Made by a program: the position numbers and the translations under genes. Source: Spirochaetaceae bacterium 4572_59 (GTDB lineage: Bacteria; Spirochaetota; Spirochaetia; DSM-2461). Taken from it: a DNA stretch of 64,000 bases. The stretch lies in NCBI GenBank assembly GCA_002084805.1, contig NBMC01000002.1, positions 88,736 through 152,735 on the forward strand, given 5' to 3'. Positions 61,950-64,000 of the stretch are shown piece by piece; position 1 is the first letter of the stretch; each line of letters begins with the position of its first letter. The notes beneath the pieces were generated by a model, which was not told where the DNA came from, did not search any database, and was given only the letters and a program-made list of their open reading frames with translations.

Positions 61950-63848
61950 ATGAAGCAATATACCGTTTCAGATGATTGCATAAACTGTAAAGCATGTGTA
62001 AGAGTCGCTACTGAAAATTTCAAAATGAATAACAATAAAAAAGCTTATGTTCTAAAGCAGCCAGAAAATAAAAAAGAAGAAGAATTATGTGAAAAAGCTC
62101 TGGGAGTTTGTCCGGTTAATGCCATTTCTGTCCAAATGAATTCCGGGAAAACAGCAACTGAGGTTATTCTGGCCAAATCAAAAATAAAAGAAACACTAGA
62201 CCAGTATCCCGAATTAAAAGAGATATTAATCAGTATGTCTCCTAAGTTTAAAAGAATGCAAACCCCATTTATGTATGAAACAATTGCCCGTTTTGCAGAC
62301 TTTAATGATGCATCAAAAATGACAGGGATTTCTGTATGTGAAATACTTCATACTATTAACAAACATCTTGGAACAGAAAATAAACTACAAGAAAGCATGC
62401 CCGAGTGTATAAAAGATATCAACAGTAAGTTTGAAGATCTCAGCCGTCCGGTTTCCTGGGAGGAAAATAATGATCGATACATTTACAATAATGATGTTGT
62501 TGAAGATCTGGTATTAAGAATTTCACGATTAGCGGCACAGGAGAATATTATAATTTTTTCTGTCGAAAGACCTGATGAATTGCTGAAAATTGCCGACGGC
62601 TTGGGTCTTTTTTACAACATTGAAAAAGATAAAGAATACAGAATATCCTTTTTTAACCCTAAGCAGAAAGAACAGTCTGTACCATGGAGAAAGAGAAGAG
62701 AACAATTCGAATCTCTTGAAGTACGGAATATGACAACAGACCCTTTTGATATCATTCTTAAAAAAGCCTACCAGATCAAAGAAGATGAAGGTTTTATTCT
62801 TATTCAGCAGTTTGAACCCCTACCGCTTATCAATATGCTTACAGAAATGGGGTTTGAATATTCCAGTGAAAAAGTTCACGATAATGAATACAGAATCTAC
62901 TTTTATAAAACCCCTGGCTTACTCAAAGAGGATTCATCAGATAATTTAAAAGTTGATGTTGTTATTCAGTCCGCTACCCCTGTTGCCTATCCTGTCATTA
63001 TGAAACTTCTGCAATCTGAAAAAATCAGAAAAAATATAAACATTAAAGAATTGAAAGTTTGGGAAGAAACAGAAAAACATCTGGCCTGGATAGCCAATGG
63101 TAAAGCAGATATCAGCTTTTCTGCTTTAATTACAGCAGCTAAACTTGCTGGAAGTGATATTAAGATACCGGCTCTTTTTGTTTGGGATAATTTTGTTTTG
63201 CTTTCCCGTGATAAAATAAAAGGTTTTGAAGATCTTAAAGGAAAAGAGATTTATACTCCTTTATTTGAAGAAGCGCCACCGGCAAAAATCACCAAGTATC
63301 TTATAAAAGGAAATGGTTTAGATCCGGAAGATTATAGGTTTAAGTTCGGTACTCCTTTTGGTAGACCCGAAGAGATCTATAAAGATTTTGTTTCCGGAAA
63401 GGCCGATACGGTAATCCTGAGAGAACCGGAAGCCAGTTATGCCATAAAATTGATGCACGATAGAAATGAAGAGATCTCTATAATCTCATATAATGATCTC
63501 TGGAACAAAATCAATCCGGGATTTGGAAGTTTTCCAAATGCAGGATTGATTTTGAAAGGTGAATTCGCCAGAAAGAATCCAGAACTGGCAAAGATACTGG
63601 CCGAAGAAATTCAATCGGCCATAAAATGGGTTAATCAAAATCGAAAAGATGCTGCAAAGCTTTCCTTTGATTTGATGCGTCAGTCTGTTGATAAAATTGA
63701 ACTGTTCCTCGATCGTGTTAATTTTGATTATATGGAGGGAGAGACTCTTGTCGAGAAAGTTAAAGATTATTTTCAGATTCTCAATGACAATAAAATTGTC
63801 GATATAAAAATGGATCAGAAATTTCTGAATATATTCAGATTAGACTAA
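61950..63848 (+). CDS. Ferredoxin/DUF1858/DUF2249/substrate-binding-protein fusion
   Basis: A protein of 632 aa without a signal peptide. Residues 1-62 are a single-cluster ferredoxin (Cys10, Cys13, Cys16 and Cys54-Pro). Residues about 72-140 resemble DUF1858 (QYPELKEILISMSPKF; FNDASKMTGISVCEIL). Two DUF2249-like units follow (178-240 degenerate; 256-322 with GFILIQQFEPLPLINML). Residues 332-632 have the NMT1/SsuA-type periplasmic-binding fold (GKADISFSALITAAKLAG, GKADTVILREPEASYA). Missing export signals place it in the cytosol, so it may be a redox-linked ligand sensor or carrier and not a transporter component. AGGAGAG precedes the ATG. No ABC transporter genes are seen before the window ends. 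Confidence 0.8.
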   Translation: MKQYTVSDDCINCKACVRVATENFKMNNNKKAYVLKQPENKKEEELCEKALGVCPVNAISVQMNSGKTATEVILAKSKIKETLDQYPELKEILISMSPKFKRMQTPFMYETIARFADFNDASKMTGISVCEILHTINKHLGTENKLQESMPECIKDINSKFEDLSRPVSWEENNDRYIYNNDVVEDLVLRISRLAAQENIIIFSVERPDELLKIADGLGLFYNIEKDKEYRISFFNPKQKEQSVPWRKRREQFESLEVRNMTTDPFDIILKKAYQIKEDEGFILIQQFEPLPLINMLTEMGFEYSSEKVHDNEYRIYFYKTPGLLKEDSSDNLKVDVVIQSATPVAYPVIMKLLQSEKIRKNINIKELKVWEETEKHLAWIANGKADISFSALITAAKLAGSDIKIPALFVWDNFVLLSRDKIKGFEDLKGKEIYTPLFEEAPPAKITKYLIKGNGLDPEDYRFKFGTPFGRPEEIYKDFVSGKADTVILREPEASYAIKLMHDRNEEISIISYNDLWNKINPGFGSFPNAGLILKGEFARKNPELAKILAEEIQSAIKWVNQNRKDAAKLSFDLMRQSVDKIELFLDRVNFDYMEGETLVEKVKDYFQILNDNKIVDIKMDQKFLNIFRLD

Positions 63849-63959
63849 TCATATACTTAAATCAATCTCTCCTCTTTCCAACTGATATCAGTTTGAATGG
63901 TGTTCCCCGCCAGCTGACCTTTCCCCCACCTGCCAATCTACATTACTATGGAATGACAT

Positions 63960-63995
63960 AAGGCATTACCGAATATAAATACCCGGCAATGCCTT
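63960..63995. terminator. Hairpin downstream of the ferredoxin-SBP fusion
   Basis: A 12-bp stem with one mismatch (AAGGCATTACCG / CGGCAATGCCTT). The T run expected of a terminator lies outside or is absent, so this is tentative. Confidence 0.4.
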
Positions 63996-64000
63996 ACTCT

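Noticed and set aside
1..64000. CRISPR array
   Set aside because: No regularly spaced direct repeats and no cas genes were seen.

Overview
The window looks like a chromosomal segment of a free-living, probably anaerobic spirochaete. The basis is indirect: a eukaryote-like (type 2) isoleucyl-tRNA synthetase, a fused phosphonate cytidylyltransferase/aminotransferase of the kind known from Treponema, adjacent hisH/hisF genes, a glycine-radical enzyme with its activase, and moderate base composition. No rRNA, tRNA or CRISPR array was seen. The taxon is inference, not proof.

Layout. 1-1.9 kb: end of an exopolysaccharide export operon (Wzz-like tail, SLBB outer-membrane exporter). 2-7.7 kb: ArsR regulator, cysteine desulfurase plus ThiI (tRNA 4-thiouridine), a decayed hipBA locus, an FmdB zinc ribbon, hisF and hisH. 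7.8-11.9 kb: a lipoprotein and ileS. 12-13.7 kb: an intact hipBA toxin-antitoxin operon with paired palindromic operators. 13.7-17.4 kb: a broken glycosyltransferase, a DUF4956 membrane protein, a CotH-kinase lipoprotein and an outer-membrane protein.

17.5-36.3 kb is the most interesting part: a phosphonate and surface-polysaccharide locus. PEP mutase (fused to a Fom1-like cytidylyltransferase), phosphonopyruvate decarboxylase and phosphonoacetaldehyde reductase would make 2-hydroxyethylphosphonate and its CMP ester. A PntC-AEPT fusion would make 2-aminoethylphosphonate and its CMP ester. Each cytidylyltransferase sits directly downstream of the same two-gene unit: a membrane-anchored CDP-glycerol glycerophosphotransferase-like protein that starts with a YIDP(A/G)TGS motif, and a large fusion of a YidC/Oxa1-like membrane domain with an alkaline-phosphatase/sulfatase-superfamily transferase domain. 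I propose a duplicated system that activates two different phosphonates with CMP and transfers them to a cell-surface polymer or lipid. Between the two copies lie a frameshifted Wzx-like flippase, a GT2 glycosyltransferase and three genes for a 3-acetamido sugar nucleotide.

36.4-41.2 kb: a citrate-synthase-fold enzyme, UDP-GlcNAc 2-epimerase, a GT4 glycosyltransferase and a Wzi-like capsule protein. 41.4-48.1 kb is a rearrangement hot spot: a chimeric ABC/outer-membrane pseudogene, two damaged rmlB copies, an rmlA stub, an orphan MntA-like gene, a yoeB remnant, an intact mntA-hepT pair, two REP-like palindromic elements, an IS1380-like remnant and an AbiE locus whose toxin is gutted.

48.1-56.4 kb is ordinary: stomatin/QmcA, NfeD, SppA, aconitase, YjjI glycine-radical enzyme and YjjW activase. 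56.5-59.2 kb: a molybdopterin-oxidoreductase-fold lipoprotein coupled to a hybrid histidine kinase whose receiver lacks the phospho-acceptor Asp. Then a TrkA-N potassium channel, a stretch of broken kinase genes (60.3-61.6 kb), and an unusual cytosolic ferredoxin/DUF1858/DUF2249/substrate-binding-protein fusion behind a promoter whose spacer is an inverted repeat.
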